Part shown: in pieces, positions 39,641 through 50,149 of the stretch | Layout: each line of letters opens with the position of its first letter | How positions within the stretch are numbered: the first letter of the stretch is position 1 | DNA from: Talinum fruticosum | Taxonomy: Eukaryota; Streptophyta; Magnoliopsida; Caryophyllales; Talinaceae | DNA: 64,000 bases | Reading direction: 5' to 3' | Assembly: GCA_021018815.1 (NCBI GenBank) | Contig: JAITYX010000046.1 | Span: forward strand, 3,909,501 to 3,973,500 | Program-made: the position numbers and the translations under genes | The notes under the pieces: generated by a model | Seen by the model: only the letters and a program-made list of their open reading frames with translations | Database searches by the model: none | What the model was told of the DNA's origin: nothing

Positions 39641-39760
39641 GATCTCCCAACAAAACACTCAATTTTAAGTATATCTATAATATGATATTAAAAGTTGAGT
39701 CTAACTAATGTATGAGTGACACATATATAAGATGTCACACAAGATGTCATGTATGATGTT
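39641..39760. mobile_element. Two facing Helitron-like 5' ends
   Basis: CAAAACACTCAATTTTAAG at 39648-39666 matches the right edges of the 11.5-14.3 kb tandem units. Directly after it, TCTATAATATGATATTAAAA at 39674 starts + strand sequence with GTTGAGTCTAACTAATGTAT. Together they form an inverted pair centred near 39672. The corresponding 3' ends were not found. Confidence 0.4.
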
Positions 39761-40442
39761 AAATGGATAGATGCAATGCAATATTAATTTAATTTAATGT
39801 CGGGACTATCACATGTCTCATAAAATACTAGTAACTATATTTAGTCGTAAAAAATTTTAAAATATAATGGATATTAAGAATAAAAGGTATATTAATCAAA
39901 ATAGAAAAATATAAAAACATATTTAATTACTATTTATAATAAATTATATAATCTAATTGTTGTTATTTGAAAATATGAAAATTAATGATTGTATAAATAT
40001 GAAAATTAAGTATAGTTTGTCATGAAAAAAAAATCAATATGATAAATTATTAAATTATATTAAAAAAGACTATCTAACTACCAAAAATTCTAGAATGCTA
40101 CTGTAATAATTATTTATATGTAAATAATTAAACAAATTATTATTGAAAAACGAAGTATGCACATTTCTAAAAAAATTAACAATTTTAATTTTAATTAGAC
40201 CAACAAATTTAAGATCTTTTTAATACATAGAATGTAATTCATATTACTATTTGACGACAATGAAAAGGAATCTCGATATTTTACTTATTGGTGAGAATCC
40301 TCCCTAATGTGAAGAAAGTTATACTTAGTTATAACTCTCCCATAATTGTTCATAAAAAGGTTCATATAGTAACAATTGACTTTAAAATAATAGAAACTTA
40401 AAAAAATATTATTATATTTTTTAAAAAATTTTGGTAGGAAAA
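39761..40442. other. AT-rich intergenic DNA
   Basis: No gene or delimitable element was seen. Confidence 0.5.
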
Positions 40443-40688
40443 TCTATTAATATATAAAAGAAAAGTTGGGTTGACCTCTCTCTCATTAATTGTAGGGGTG
40501 AAAGTAATTTACAACCTTTGATTAAATTGAAGAATTAATCTTGACTCGTCAATTTTTTTGTTGACTAATCTCTTTGTTTCTCTCTCCACTTAACCGTCTC
40601 TCTCTCAATAAAATTACTTCCCTTCTCTCTTTCTTGCTCATGAATCGCTCTCTGTAATTTTACTTCCTCTTCTTCAATACTCTTCAAC

Positions 40689-41147
40689 TCACTCTGTCTT
40701 GCATATTTTCATAAACCCAACCGTATGATTTCCTATAATTTCCACGAAATCATAGTATGAAGAGGGATTATTTTTCCGGGGCATAAAATTGATGAGCAGG
40801 AATGCAGGACAATTATAAGAAGATGATGAAGGTTCCCCAAATTGAATAGTCTCTAAACTTAATAGCTTTTGATGGTAGGAGAGAGAAGGGGTCACATGCC
40901 GCTTCATGTAATTCATATGCATATAACTACCTCTTCCTATACTCTCTCCTCCACCTGGTACAGAGTTGAACCCATTCGAATTTGGGTACATCATCACAAG
41001 CTCATGGAGAGGGGAGACATGGGGTAGGGACCCGTCGGAAATGCTTCCATCTTCATCTACATCGTCGTCCGAGTGGAAATGAAATTGGCCGAAGTCGAGT
41101 TTGCCCGACAACGACCCAGGAGCCCCAACGGCGGGGAGCGGCGGAGT
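40689..41147 (-). CDS. Unidentified ORF or exon fragment, GC-rich
   Basis: I do not recognise this protein. The open - strand frame starts after a stop near 41147 and reads TPPLPAVGAPGSLSGKLDF, an acidic His/Asp stretch (HFHSDDDVDEDGS), then SLPHVSPLHELVMMYPNSN, ending at 40689. No ATG lies near its beginning, so it looks like an internal exon or a captured fragment. Codon use and GC content are gene-like and unlike the AT-rich flanks. The last third may be intron read-through. It is divergent to the ORF at 41170. Confidence 0.35.
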   Translation of the reverse strand, partial: TPPLPAVGAPGSLSGKLDFGQFHFHSDDDVDEDGSISDGSLPHVSPLHELVMMYPNSNGFNSVPGGGESIGRGSYMHMNYMKRHVTPSLSYHQKLLSLETIQFGEPSSSSYNCPAFLLINFMPRKNNPSSYYDFVEIIGNHTVGFMKICKTE

Positions 41148-41169
41148 CTAACTTCCGCCGAGAGGGAGA

Positions 41170-41475
41170 TTGAGAAGCGGCAACGACGGCGGAAGCCCAT
41201 CGACGTCGACGGAAGAGGAGTCGAAGAAGCAGATGGAGGGAGTCGCCTATAGCCTATGTAGCATGAGTCTCTCTCTCCTCAAATCAACAGCCCCTACCTT
41301 GGACTCTGTCTCTCCCCTCTCTCGCTCGGTTCTCAATTCCACTAAAACCTTTACGATAAATTCCCCCTCTCCCTTTACCGCTCTTTCCAACACTCTCCGC
41401 CTCCCTTCCTCCCTCGACTCGCTGTCCCTTGACCACCGCTTCCTGGTGCCCACCGCCTGTCGTCAACCACTGTAG
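41170..41475 (+). CDS. Unidentified Ser-rich ORF
   Basis: The 101-codon frame starts at an ATG, with an acidic, Ser/Glu-rich start (STSTEEESKKQ) followed by a long Ser/Thr/Leu-rich stretch that resembles an organelle-targeting presequence in composition. A later Met (MEGVAYSLC) is an alternative start. No domain was recognised. It lies 23 bp from the divergent - strand frame, so the two may be parts of one captured sequence, and only one strand may be real. Confidence 0.3.
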   Translation: MRSGNDGGSPSTSTEEESKKQMEGVAYSLCSMSLSLLKSTAPTLDSVSPLSRSVLNSTKTFTINSPSPFTALSNTLRLPSSLDSLSLDHRFLVPTACRQPL

Positions 41476-41499
41476 AGGAGAAAGGCCACGGGCTGCCAC

Positions 41500-43220
41500 C
41501 TACCGAGAGGTACTTAAATTACTTTTCTTCCTCTTCTTTAAGCAATGGTTAGGGTCTTGATGTTTGAATCAATTTTATTTTAAATTTTAATTTGAACTTT
41601 GGATGAAGTAATTATCCCTTCCGTTGTGGTAATAATTCAATTAAGTGGACAAGCGTGTGCAAATCCCGAACCATTTTATGCAATCCATGACCACAAATAG
41701 CAATTTTCATTACATCATTCACAAACTAAAGAGTAGGTGTTAGGAATTTCAGCTTTTCAATAATTGGTAAGATATTCAACATTTTTTGGACAGAAAAAAT
41801 ATTCACTTTTTGTTATGAATTATAACGTAGAAGGTTCTTCGAATAGGTACTTCAATTTTCTGGTTTTTTATTCAAAAAGATAAGAAAAGAGGAACGTTCT
41901 TCAATTTAATCGAAGATAGGAGTTTAATGTATAAATTTGAGAGTTTATGTCTAAATGTGACACTACTTGAGATGTTGGATATAAATGAATAGAAATTATG
42001 GGAGTTATGTACTCTTCCGATCTCTAATTGAGTAACTCTAAATTTTAATAGCTTATTATTGCTTTTAGAAGGAATGTAATGATTAAGATTGTAATATAGG
42101 ATTATGTCTTCTTAAGTTAGAGAGAAAGAAGAGAAAATGATAAATTTTAAATAATATAATATGAAGTATATGAAGACTACTTGCGTAACATAATATAAAA
42201 TATTTTTTTACATGATACCGTTATTACTTTCTTTACCTTTGATATTTTTAAAAGGTTAATATAATGTTCAATCATTTGAATTAAATATATGTAATAGTTA
42301 GGTTTTTTTTTCTATTACCTGTGTTATTGAATTAAAGATTGTAATAGTTTGGTCGAGTTCTTATTTTTGCTAGGTGGGTCATTGAATTAAAGATTGTAAT
42401 GCCTAGATTAGTAATAATCATATTAGATTGTTCATGTGCTCGAAGTGGTTTTGTATGAAGATTTATGACTTTATTGAATCTATTATTATTATAAAACCAT
42501 AGTTAAGTTTAATCTCCTCCCCTTAATGGTAGGAATTAAACTGATTTTTAGACCTTGATCAAATGGTGAGATTTGAGTTAGTGCCTTTGTTTCTCCAATG
42601 GATGTTAGTGGTAAGAGCTTATTATATTCCCTCCCCGTCTTTCCCTCTATAATATTAATTAGTTTAATTATGTGAAATGATTGGGTTTAAAAGGTTTTTG
42701 ATTATGGATATATCTTTGACATGTCTTATTTACTTGGATACTTATAGTTTGAAGGTTACCAATAGGCTAGAACTACAACCATTCCTATAATTGTTGTACT
42801 AATCTATTCTATGTTTTTTCTTGCCTTATTGGCTTTCTATGTGTCGTTTTTCCATCTTTTTGAGTGAGATGTAAAACAATTAGATTACTTACATTATGAT
42901 TTTATCTAGTGTTAAGTCGTTTTCCCCCTTCTCTTAACATATGTTTCTTTTATTTGAGTTCCTAACTTAGGCACGTATAATGACTATTTTGTTATTTATT
43001 TTTTTATATTTAGATTTAGATCCCTCCTCTCTTTTTCTTTTTGGGTGCTCTGTATGATGAATTTGGTTGTTCTCTAGCTTATGGATAGATAACAATAAGT
43101 GTTCATAGATATTCATGTATATTTTTTAAGTCATGGTTACCATGTTTTAATTTCACCGTTGAATTTTCTTTATTTTTCATCTTCTTATTTAATTGGAGTT
43201 GTAATACCTTTTGATTTAAA
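41500..43220. other. AT-rich DNA downstream of the ORF pair
   Basis: No open frame or recognisable domain is present. It would be the non-coding body or intron sequence of the proposed Helitron-like unit. Confidence 0.4.
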
Positions 43221-43458
43221 TATTACTAGCTAATACTGCAGCTCTGCCGCTATATCAATTTTTAAAAATGTTTCGTAATTTAGAAGTATCAATTGATAAA
43301 TTATTCATCTATTCAATACAATTTAAATTTCCGCGTATTGATCATGCTTTTAAATTGTGTTGAATTAATGAATAAATTTATCTATTCATACTTCTAAATT
43401 ACCATGGATTTTTAGAAAATTAATATAGCGGCAATGCATGGTATTAGCTAGTATTAAT
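43221..43458. repeat. Foldback element with roughly 110-bp arms
   Basis: The left arm (ACTAGCTAATAC, GCCGCTATAT, GTAATTTAGAAGTAT) is repeated inverted in the right arm, meeting near 43340. Both arms end in CTAG-type termini like the Helitron-like 3' end, so this could be two facing 3' ends or a foldback MITE. A transcript would form a long imperfect hairpin. Confidence 0.75.
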
Positions 43459-43505
43459 AAAATTATACAAAAATTTACTTCAAATCCTTGCAGAGCAAGA
43501 GGTAT

Positions 43506-43620
43506 AGATCAAGTATATATTAAAAGTTGGGTAGACTTAGTGTATGATTGGCATGTACGATGCTTAGATGACATGGTAATAATGTAAGATGGTTGTATAG
43601 GATATTTAGATGAATCAGGC
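43506..43620 (+). mobile_element. Helitron-like 5' end, truncated
   Basis: TCAAGTATATATTAAAAG followed by TTGGGTAGACTTAGTGTATG matches the starts at 39674 and 40443. It is cut short by the poly(A)-tailed sequence that follows. Confidence 0.35.
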
Positions 43621-44200
43621 ATTTTTTTTTTTTGAGAATAATGGATGAATTTCATTAATTGAAAGTCATACGACATTTACAATAAAAATCAAATTCAAAT
43701 AAATTTATAACTAAAATAACAAAATAAATCTTTCAATTGAAAGAACTAATTAAAACTCTTGTGAATGCTCATCTTCCATTCGATTATTGTTTCATCATAC
43801 AGACCTTTAACGAGGAGATCAACAAATCTTATATAGCCTTCCTGTCAAGTAGATTTATTTTTTATAATAGTCCGAATTTGAAGAATTAATGCTTCCCGCT
43901 AACCGATCCGACAATCAATCAACAATTCAACCACATACAACCATAAACCTATAAAACAAATTGATAGAATCGCTTCAAAAGCGAGAGATAATACTACTCA
44001 TTCGAAGAAGGTATGGAGAGACTCTCACAAATATAGAGAGACCAATTAGTTTTAGAGAAAATAATAGAGAGATTTGAGGCTTACCATTGGCAAAAGGCCA
44101 ATGGCAGCCCTTAAGAAAAGAAGGAGGTTGAGTTTTCTATAGAGAAGGGGAGAAAGGAGGAGAAGGAGGCTAGATGAATCATGCATCTAATTAAGTTAAA
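43621..44200 (-). mobile_element. Poly(A)-tailed retrosequence
   Basis: A T run at 43622-43633 is the - strand poly(A) tail. The transcript-like body contains a palindrome, GCCATTGGCCTTTTGCCAATGG, at about 44076-44097, and no protein domain. It is probably the 3' or 5' part of a non-LTR retroelement, or a processed transcript. The far end is not defined. Confidence 0.4.
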
Positions 44201-44279
44201 GATTGATTTCCTTTTTGTATAATTACATATCATATGTTTATTATGTTGGATGTGTATATTTATAAAATTAATTTGTTAG

Positions 44280-47200
44280 AATGTTAGGGGCCTCAATAGC
44301 CCAAATAAACAGATAGATATCAAGAACTATCCGAAAAACATAATGTTGGATTAGTTGGGCTATTAGAAACAAAATTGAAAGTAGATGTTGAGGAAGTTGT
44401 GGCAAGTAGAATGTCGACAGGGTGGCACTACCATACGAATGGAAACCTATTACAATGAGGGAGAATCATGCTTAGCTTGGCATCCACAATGTTACAAGGT
44501 GCAGATTTTAGAAACAACAGACCAATTTATTCACTTTATTGTCACTCGGATGAAATCAAGAGTTGTTTTTCAGTTGACAATAATCTTTGGGTACAACAAG
44601 GTACAGCTCAGAAAAATCTTGTGGGATTCAATAATTTGGGTACAACAAGGTACAGCTCGGAAAAATCTTGTGGGATTCAATAATACATGCAACAGGACGG
44701 ATTGATGAAGCTTGGTTCCTTTTAGGTGATTTCAACTCAATATTGGGTCCGGAAGATAGATTGGAAAAGGCTGAAATCACATATGGTAAAATAGAAGATT
44801 TCGAAACTGTTTGGAAGTTAGTGGCCTGGAGGTGCTTCAATGTATGTGTGTAAAATACACATGGACCAATAATCGAGATATGATCACGAATTGATTAGGC
44901 TTTAGTTAATATGCATTGGTTCAATGCTTTTGAGTTTGTGCATGCTTAATATCTACAACAAGGGCTCTTAGATCACACCCCTATTCCGCTATCCTTCCTG
45001 CACTCGTCCCAAAATAGCTTCTAGCTTCAAATTCCGCGATATGTGGATAGTAGACCCAAAGTTTCAGGAAATTGTGAAAAGGGGTATTGAACAGAACAGA
45101 TCATGTTTCAAAAATGATAGAGCTAAGGAGGATATTGATGAGCATAAAAAGCCCCTAAAATTACTTAATAGAGACAAGTTTGTTGATATTCATCAGCAAG
45201 TAGATACGATAAGGAAAGAATTGGAGCACATACAGCAAGCATTGCAGAAAGACCATCAAAACCAACGGCTACAAAGCAACTAGAATTGGACAAAAGGAAG
45301 AATATCCGCAAATCTTACAGTCAGCTCTCTTGTTAATGAAGCAACAGTCTAAAGTTGATTGAAGCCACTATGGTGATCAATGGACAAGGTGGTTTATGGC
45401 TAGAGTGAGGAAAAGGAAAAAGGCTAACTTCATATACTCCATCAATGACAATATAGGCGGGAAAGTAGAAGGATTTGAGGAAGTTGCACAGGTTATGGTA
45501 GAATTATACCAAAACTTACTTGGCATAAAAACAAATCACATGAAGAAGATTGATGGTAAGGTAATAGAGCAAGAGGCGAGTATTAAGTGTTGCACAACAA
45601 GTTGAGTTGTGTAAATCCTTTAGCAATGAGGAAATAAAGAAAGTAATGTGTTCGATTCCAAATGACAAATCACCAGGACCTGGTGGGTATAATAGTGGTT
45701 TCTTCAAAGAAGCTCGGGAAGACATTGGCCCTTGTGTATGTGTTGTAGTGCATGAATTCTTCAAAACTGGCCAAATGAAAATGGACTGAAGTACAACAAA
45801 CTTAGTTTTCCTGCTTAAAGTCACCAGTCCCCAAACCGCTATAGCTTTTAGACCAATCTCGTGTTGCAATGTTATCTACAAGTGTGTATCCAAGCTCATT
45901 TGTGGTAGATCGAGGGATGTTATCCCATGGTTGGTAAACCAAAGTCAAGGGGCATTTGTTCAAGATAGAGAATTACTCGCAGAATGTTCTACTTTGCCAA
46001 GAAATTGCAAGAGGACTATAACAGGGAGAACATCTCATCTAGGTGTATATTCAAGATTGACATGAGGAAAGCTTATGACTACTTACATTGGGAGTTTATC
46101 CAGGAAATTATGAAAGCCTATAAATTTGCGCTTGAGTTTGTGAAATGGATAACGTCCTGCATAACTACAACATTTTTCACTCGTAACTATGAATGGGAAC
46201 AATTATGGGTTCTTCAAAGGAGGGAGGGGCTTAAGGCAAGGGGATCCGCTCTCTCCTATGTTGTTTGTTCTTGCCATGGAATATTTGTCCGGACTATTGG
46301 GAAAAGCAGCTTATCTTACGAGTTTAGATACCATCCGGGATGTAAAAAACTCAAAATGACCCATTTAATGTTTGCGAGATGATTTAATCATCTTACAGTA
46401 CAGCAAAACAATAGGTTGTTGACATCATCATGAAGATCTTTAAGGAGTTTTCAATTACATCAGGACTAGAAACAAATCTGGGAAATCTAAGGTGATTATT
46501 ACGAGGCTTAAATCAAAGAAGCAAGCAGCAAATTATCAATAGCATTGGTTTCAATGAAGGACAATTCCCAATTAAGTATCTTGGATTCCCTATCACTACT
46601 AGCGAGGTTTACCAAGGTAGAATGCAGAGTGTTGATAGACAAGATAAGATCAAGGATTCAAACTTGGACATCAAGACACATCTCTTACATGGGGAGAGTG
46701 ACATTAATCAACTCGGTATTAATGGGTGTTTATAGTTTTTGGTCATCAATTTTTTTGCTGCCTCAAGAGGTCATTGAACAAATAACTACCAAGTGCAGGA
46801 ATTACCTTGGGGGAGGGGGTGATGAGAAATACAAAAAGATTCCGTATGTAGTGTGGAAGGAAATCTATAAACCTAGACCATATGGAGGGTTGGGACTGAA
46901 GAACCTAAGGGTATGGAATGATGCTCTTATAGCAAGTTGGTTTAGGCAAGTAGCGTAAAAGAAATATACACTATGGGTAAGATAGGTGCATGGAAAATAC
47001 ATCAAAGAGAATAGTTGGTGGAACTACCAACCAAGAGGGGATACATGCTAGTATTGGAGGAAAATCTACAGCATTAAAAATCAGTTCAAACCGGGGTGCT
47101 CAATAACACATAACCGGCAGTGGAATGCAGGGAGAAAAGGGGTTTACACTGTCGGAGAATGCCATATATGGAGACTAAACCTGCAAACTAGGATGAAATG

Positions 47201-48496
47201 GGCTAGAATAGTCTGGTCAAGGATGAACATCCCCAAGCACTCTTTTGTTTTCTGGCCGTTAATGAGGAGACGGATACCTGTAATAGCTAGATTGTAGAAA
47301 CACTACACCATATTGGATACAAGCTGTGAGCTGTGCAATAAGGTTGAGGAGACAATGGAACACCTATTTTATGATTGTCTTTTTGCTGGATAGCTGAGGG
47401 AACGTGTGGCAGAATGGACAGGAGTATCTCACCAATACAATAGCCTGTGGGAATGGATTGAGATTATGCAAAAACTGAAAGAGGAAAAATGGCAAAAACA
47501 ACTGTATTGGGCAAGTGTGGCTGCACTATTCTATGGCATATGGACAGCAAGAAATGAGAATATTTTCAAGAATAAAATCCCAATATTTGAGGATACATTA
47601 CATACCATTATAGGGAATGTAAAGTATAGAGCTCTCTATGTAACAAAGGGTTCAAGGTCTTTTGAAAAATGTATAAACTTAATGTATGGATAGATTGAGG
47701 GTAGGAATACCCTTACAAAGGGATGGGAAAGGGGAGAACGGATACACTATTGTAAAAAACCTTGACACAGTTTACTCAGTTGATAATGAAGAACCCCCAA
47801 CCTTCTTGCCAAAAAAAATTGTATTCCTGATTAAACACATTTCACCAGAAGTGCACCCATCTATCAAAGAAAGATACAATGCACTGCTGCAAAACGGCAC
47901 AAAGTTCAAATGGGACAGAGTGGTTTTGTGCAGGGGAAATCTTCCTAAACATTCATATTGGTGTTGGATACTAGTTCGAGATCGACTACAAGTGTTGGAA
48001 AGACTGGCTACATATATTCCGGGCATAAACACTAACTGCCAGCTTTGCTGTGTTGCTCCTGAAACAAAAGACCATTTATATATTTGAATGTGCATTCAGT
48101 AGAAATATCCTGGAAGTGATCCTGAGATGGTTAAAACATCAGATTAAATCTCACTTACACCTACTGAACTGGTGGCCAAGGCTGAAAGGAGGAGAGAGCA
48201 TGAAGATTGTCCAGAGATAATCCATGATTGCCCTTCTGTATGAAATCTGGATCCAAAGGAATGCTGCAGTGTACAAGAAGGAGAAACCAAACTTGGAAGC
48301 TATTGTAGCCAAGATTAAAAATTACATTCTGACCAGGCTGGATTACCTTGGTTGCTACAGTAAACAAAACCTATCATCAATACGTACTGAAATAGCTAAG
48401 TTGCACTAATGCTTGAGCTGAAATGATTGTAATCATACTTCCTTTCAGGAAGCCATGTTGGTGGAATAAAAATCAATATGATTTTGTCCAAAAAAA
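44280..48496 (+). pseudogene. L1-type LINE retrotransposon, degenerate
   Basis: This encodes the endonuclease and reverse transcriptase that copy the element by target-primed reverse transcription. Order: endonuclease start NVRGLNSPNKQID (44280), FLLGDFNSILGPEDR (44715-44760), an EN/RT linker, RT blocks NDKSPGPGGYNSGFFKEA (45660-45715), FRPISCCNVIYK (45850-45890), FKIDMRKAYDYLHWEFI (46050-46100), the FADD catalytic site near 46371 and KVECRVLIDKIRSRIQTW (46616-46670), then two successive zinc-knuckle (zf-RVT) modules (47160-47400 and 47900-48080). The end is a 3' tail with GGAATAAAAATC and a short A run. Many stops and shifts are present, including a 49-bp duplication at 44586 and one extra base in FADD. 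Its 5' end is truncated at the endonuclease. Confidence 0.9.
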
Positions 48497-48497
48497 G

Positions 48498-48768
48498 TAA
48501 TTAGAATAAGTTATAAAAAAGTAAAAAAATATTTTTTATTAGTGACTTAAATAAAAATATATCCATTTATGTTGTTCTAAATTATTATTAACTTTTATTG
48601 TTATAAATTAATTAAAAATAATAAAAATAACTACTTATAAAAATTAAATTAATTAATATCCATGTATAACAAGGGGTAGAACCGTAGTGTGTGTATGTGT
48701 GTGTGTGTCCTTTAACTAGGTTCGAAACACTCGTTATCTAGAATCATGTATGCGTGCGTGTGTGTACG
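48498..48768. other. Intergenic with GT-rich stretches
   Basis: Short (GT)n tracts occur at 48689-48708. The sequence around the hAT insertion is GT/CG-alternating. Confidence 0.5.
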
Positions 48769-48965
48769 TAGGGGTGAGCAAAAATTCCGGGTACCCGGTT
48801 CCGGACCCGGAACCGGTCTGGACCCGGCGGGTCCAGAACCGGACCCGGTTGGACCGGGACCGGGACCGGGTCCAATTTGTAGGACCCGGTTATAACCGGT
48901 CCGGGACCGGGTAGTAAAATCTTAGACCCGGTCCCGGACCCGGTCCGGTTACCCGGTTTTATTAT

Positions 48966-49004
<39 letters not shown>

Positions 49005-49350
49005 ACCCTAACTAATCTTAGACCCGCCTTGAGTCTTTGTTTGCTTTGCCTAAAAAAAAAAAAATCAAATAGTTAAAATATAGGATAATTATTGCCTTAA
49101 ATTTTACCAAAAAATTGTAAAAAGTATAAAAACAAAAATGATAATTGAAAAACTAAAAAAAAAAAAAAAAAAAGGACAAGAACCGGGTACCCGGTCCCGA
49201 ACCGGTTCCAACCAGGTCCGGGACCGGGTCCTGATTTTTGGACCCGGTTGCAACCGGGACCGGGACCGGGTCCAAAATCAGGACCCGGTTGCAACCGGGA
49301 CCGGACCGGGTCCGGCCAAAACGACCGGTACCCGGTCCCGCTCAGCCCTA
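48769..49350. mobile_element. Second non-autonomous hAT element with GGACCGG repeats
   Basis: The terminal inverted repeats are TAGGGGTGAGC (left) and TAGGGCTGAGC (right, reverse complement). An exact 8-bp duplication TGTGTACG lies at 48761-48768 and 49351-49358. Both arms are tandem GGACCCGG/CCGGGTCC-type units in mirror orientation around an AT-rich core with (TA)n (48968-49000) and an A run. It has no transposase. The ORFs of GTGSK-like or PGPGP-like repeats are artefacts. Confidence 0.9.
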
Positions 49351-49358
49351 TGTGTACG

Positions 49359-50149
49359 TGCGTGTATGTGCATGTGCATGCGCGAGCGCGTATGTATGTG
49401 TGTGTGTGTTTGCGTGTGGGGGTGGGCGTGCGTGTGTGAGTATGTGCGTGTGTATAACTCATTATATTAATCGCAAAATTAATTTGTTTATATTCAAACA
49501 TTACCATTCTATATATGTATTAGTATACCTCTTCATAATTTATATAAGTTGGATAGAACTAATGTATAAGTGTCGAGTTCAAAACATAAAACATATGACT
49601 ACATGAGTAATACATAAAATAACATATGTAATAATCATATACAGGAATACTTGACTACACAAATGTCCATCTTAGGTTGAATTAATATAATATTATAGTA
49701 GTGAAAGAAAACAAATGACTTTTCAATTGTATATATATAAAGTAATTAGTATGACTCTAATATTTCTTTTAAAAAAAAGGTATGACTGTACTATAATTAT
49801 TATTAAATTAATTAATATTTAAAAGATATTTATTTGCTTATAAAAATAGAAAGAAAAATTCTCGCATATTAGAGAATTTTAGGAAGGAGTAAATATAATT
49901 ATGACATGTAAACAAGAAAATTTAAAGTATAATTATGATATTTAAAAAATTTTAAAGTTATATAAAAAATAATAGTTGCGTTATTAAAATTATCATCTAT
50001 TTTTAAAATTATATATTTTATTATTTATCTACATTAATAAAAAAATAACTGAATTTCTTACGTGACAAGGATATAAAGTTAGTAATATAAAACAATTGGA
50101 TAGAATGTCTATATAATTGATACACATGACGCTATTTAGGATGTCAAAT
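49359..50149. other. GT-rich then AT-rich intergenic DNA
   Basis: A GT/GCGTGT-rich stretch runs to about 49460. At 49548-49590 a phrase like AAGTTGGATAGAACTAATGT again resembles the Helitron-like 5' ends. No gene is present. Confidence 0.45.

Larger units (their letters stand above)
40443..43452 (+). mobile_element. Possible Helitron-like unit carrying a GC-rich insert
   Basis: A 5' TC start with TCTATTAATATATAAAAG and AAAAGTTGGGT is followed 3.0 kb later by GCGGCAATGCATGGTATTAG and CTAG before T (CTAG at 43448-43451), a layout like a Helitron 3' end. The hairpin in this terminus is imperfect. The interior has a GC-rich island at 40690-41500 that differs sharply from the flanks, as expected for captured gene sequence. 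No Rep/helicase is visible. The pairing of these two ends is my inference. Confidence 0.35.

Noticed and set aside
48744..49606. ORFs with PGPGP, YIYIY and CVCVCV repeats
   Set aside because: They arise from the GGACCGG arrays, TA tract and GT-rich flank of the second hAT element.
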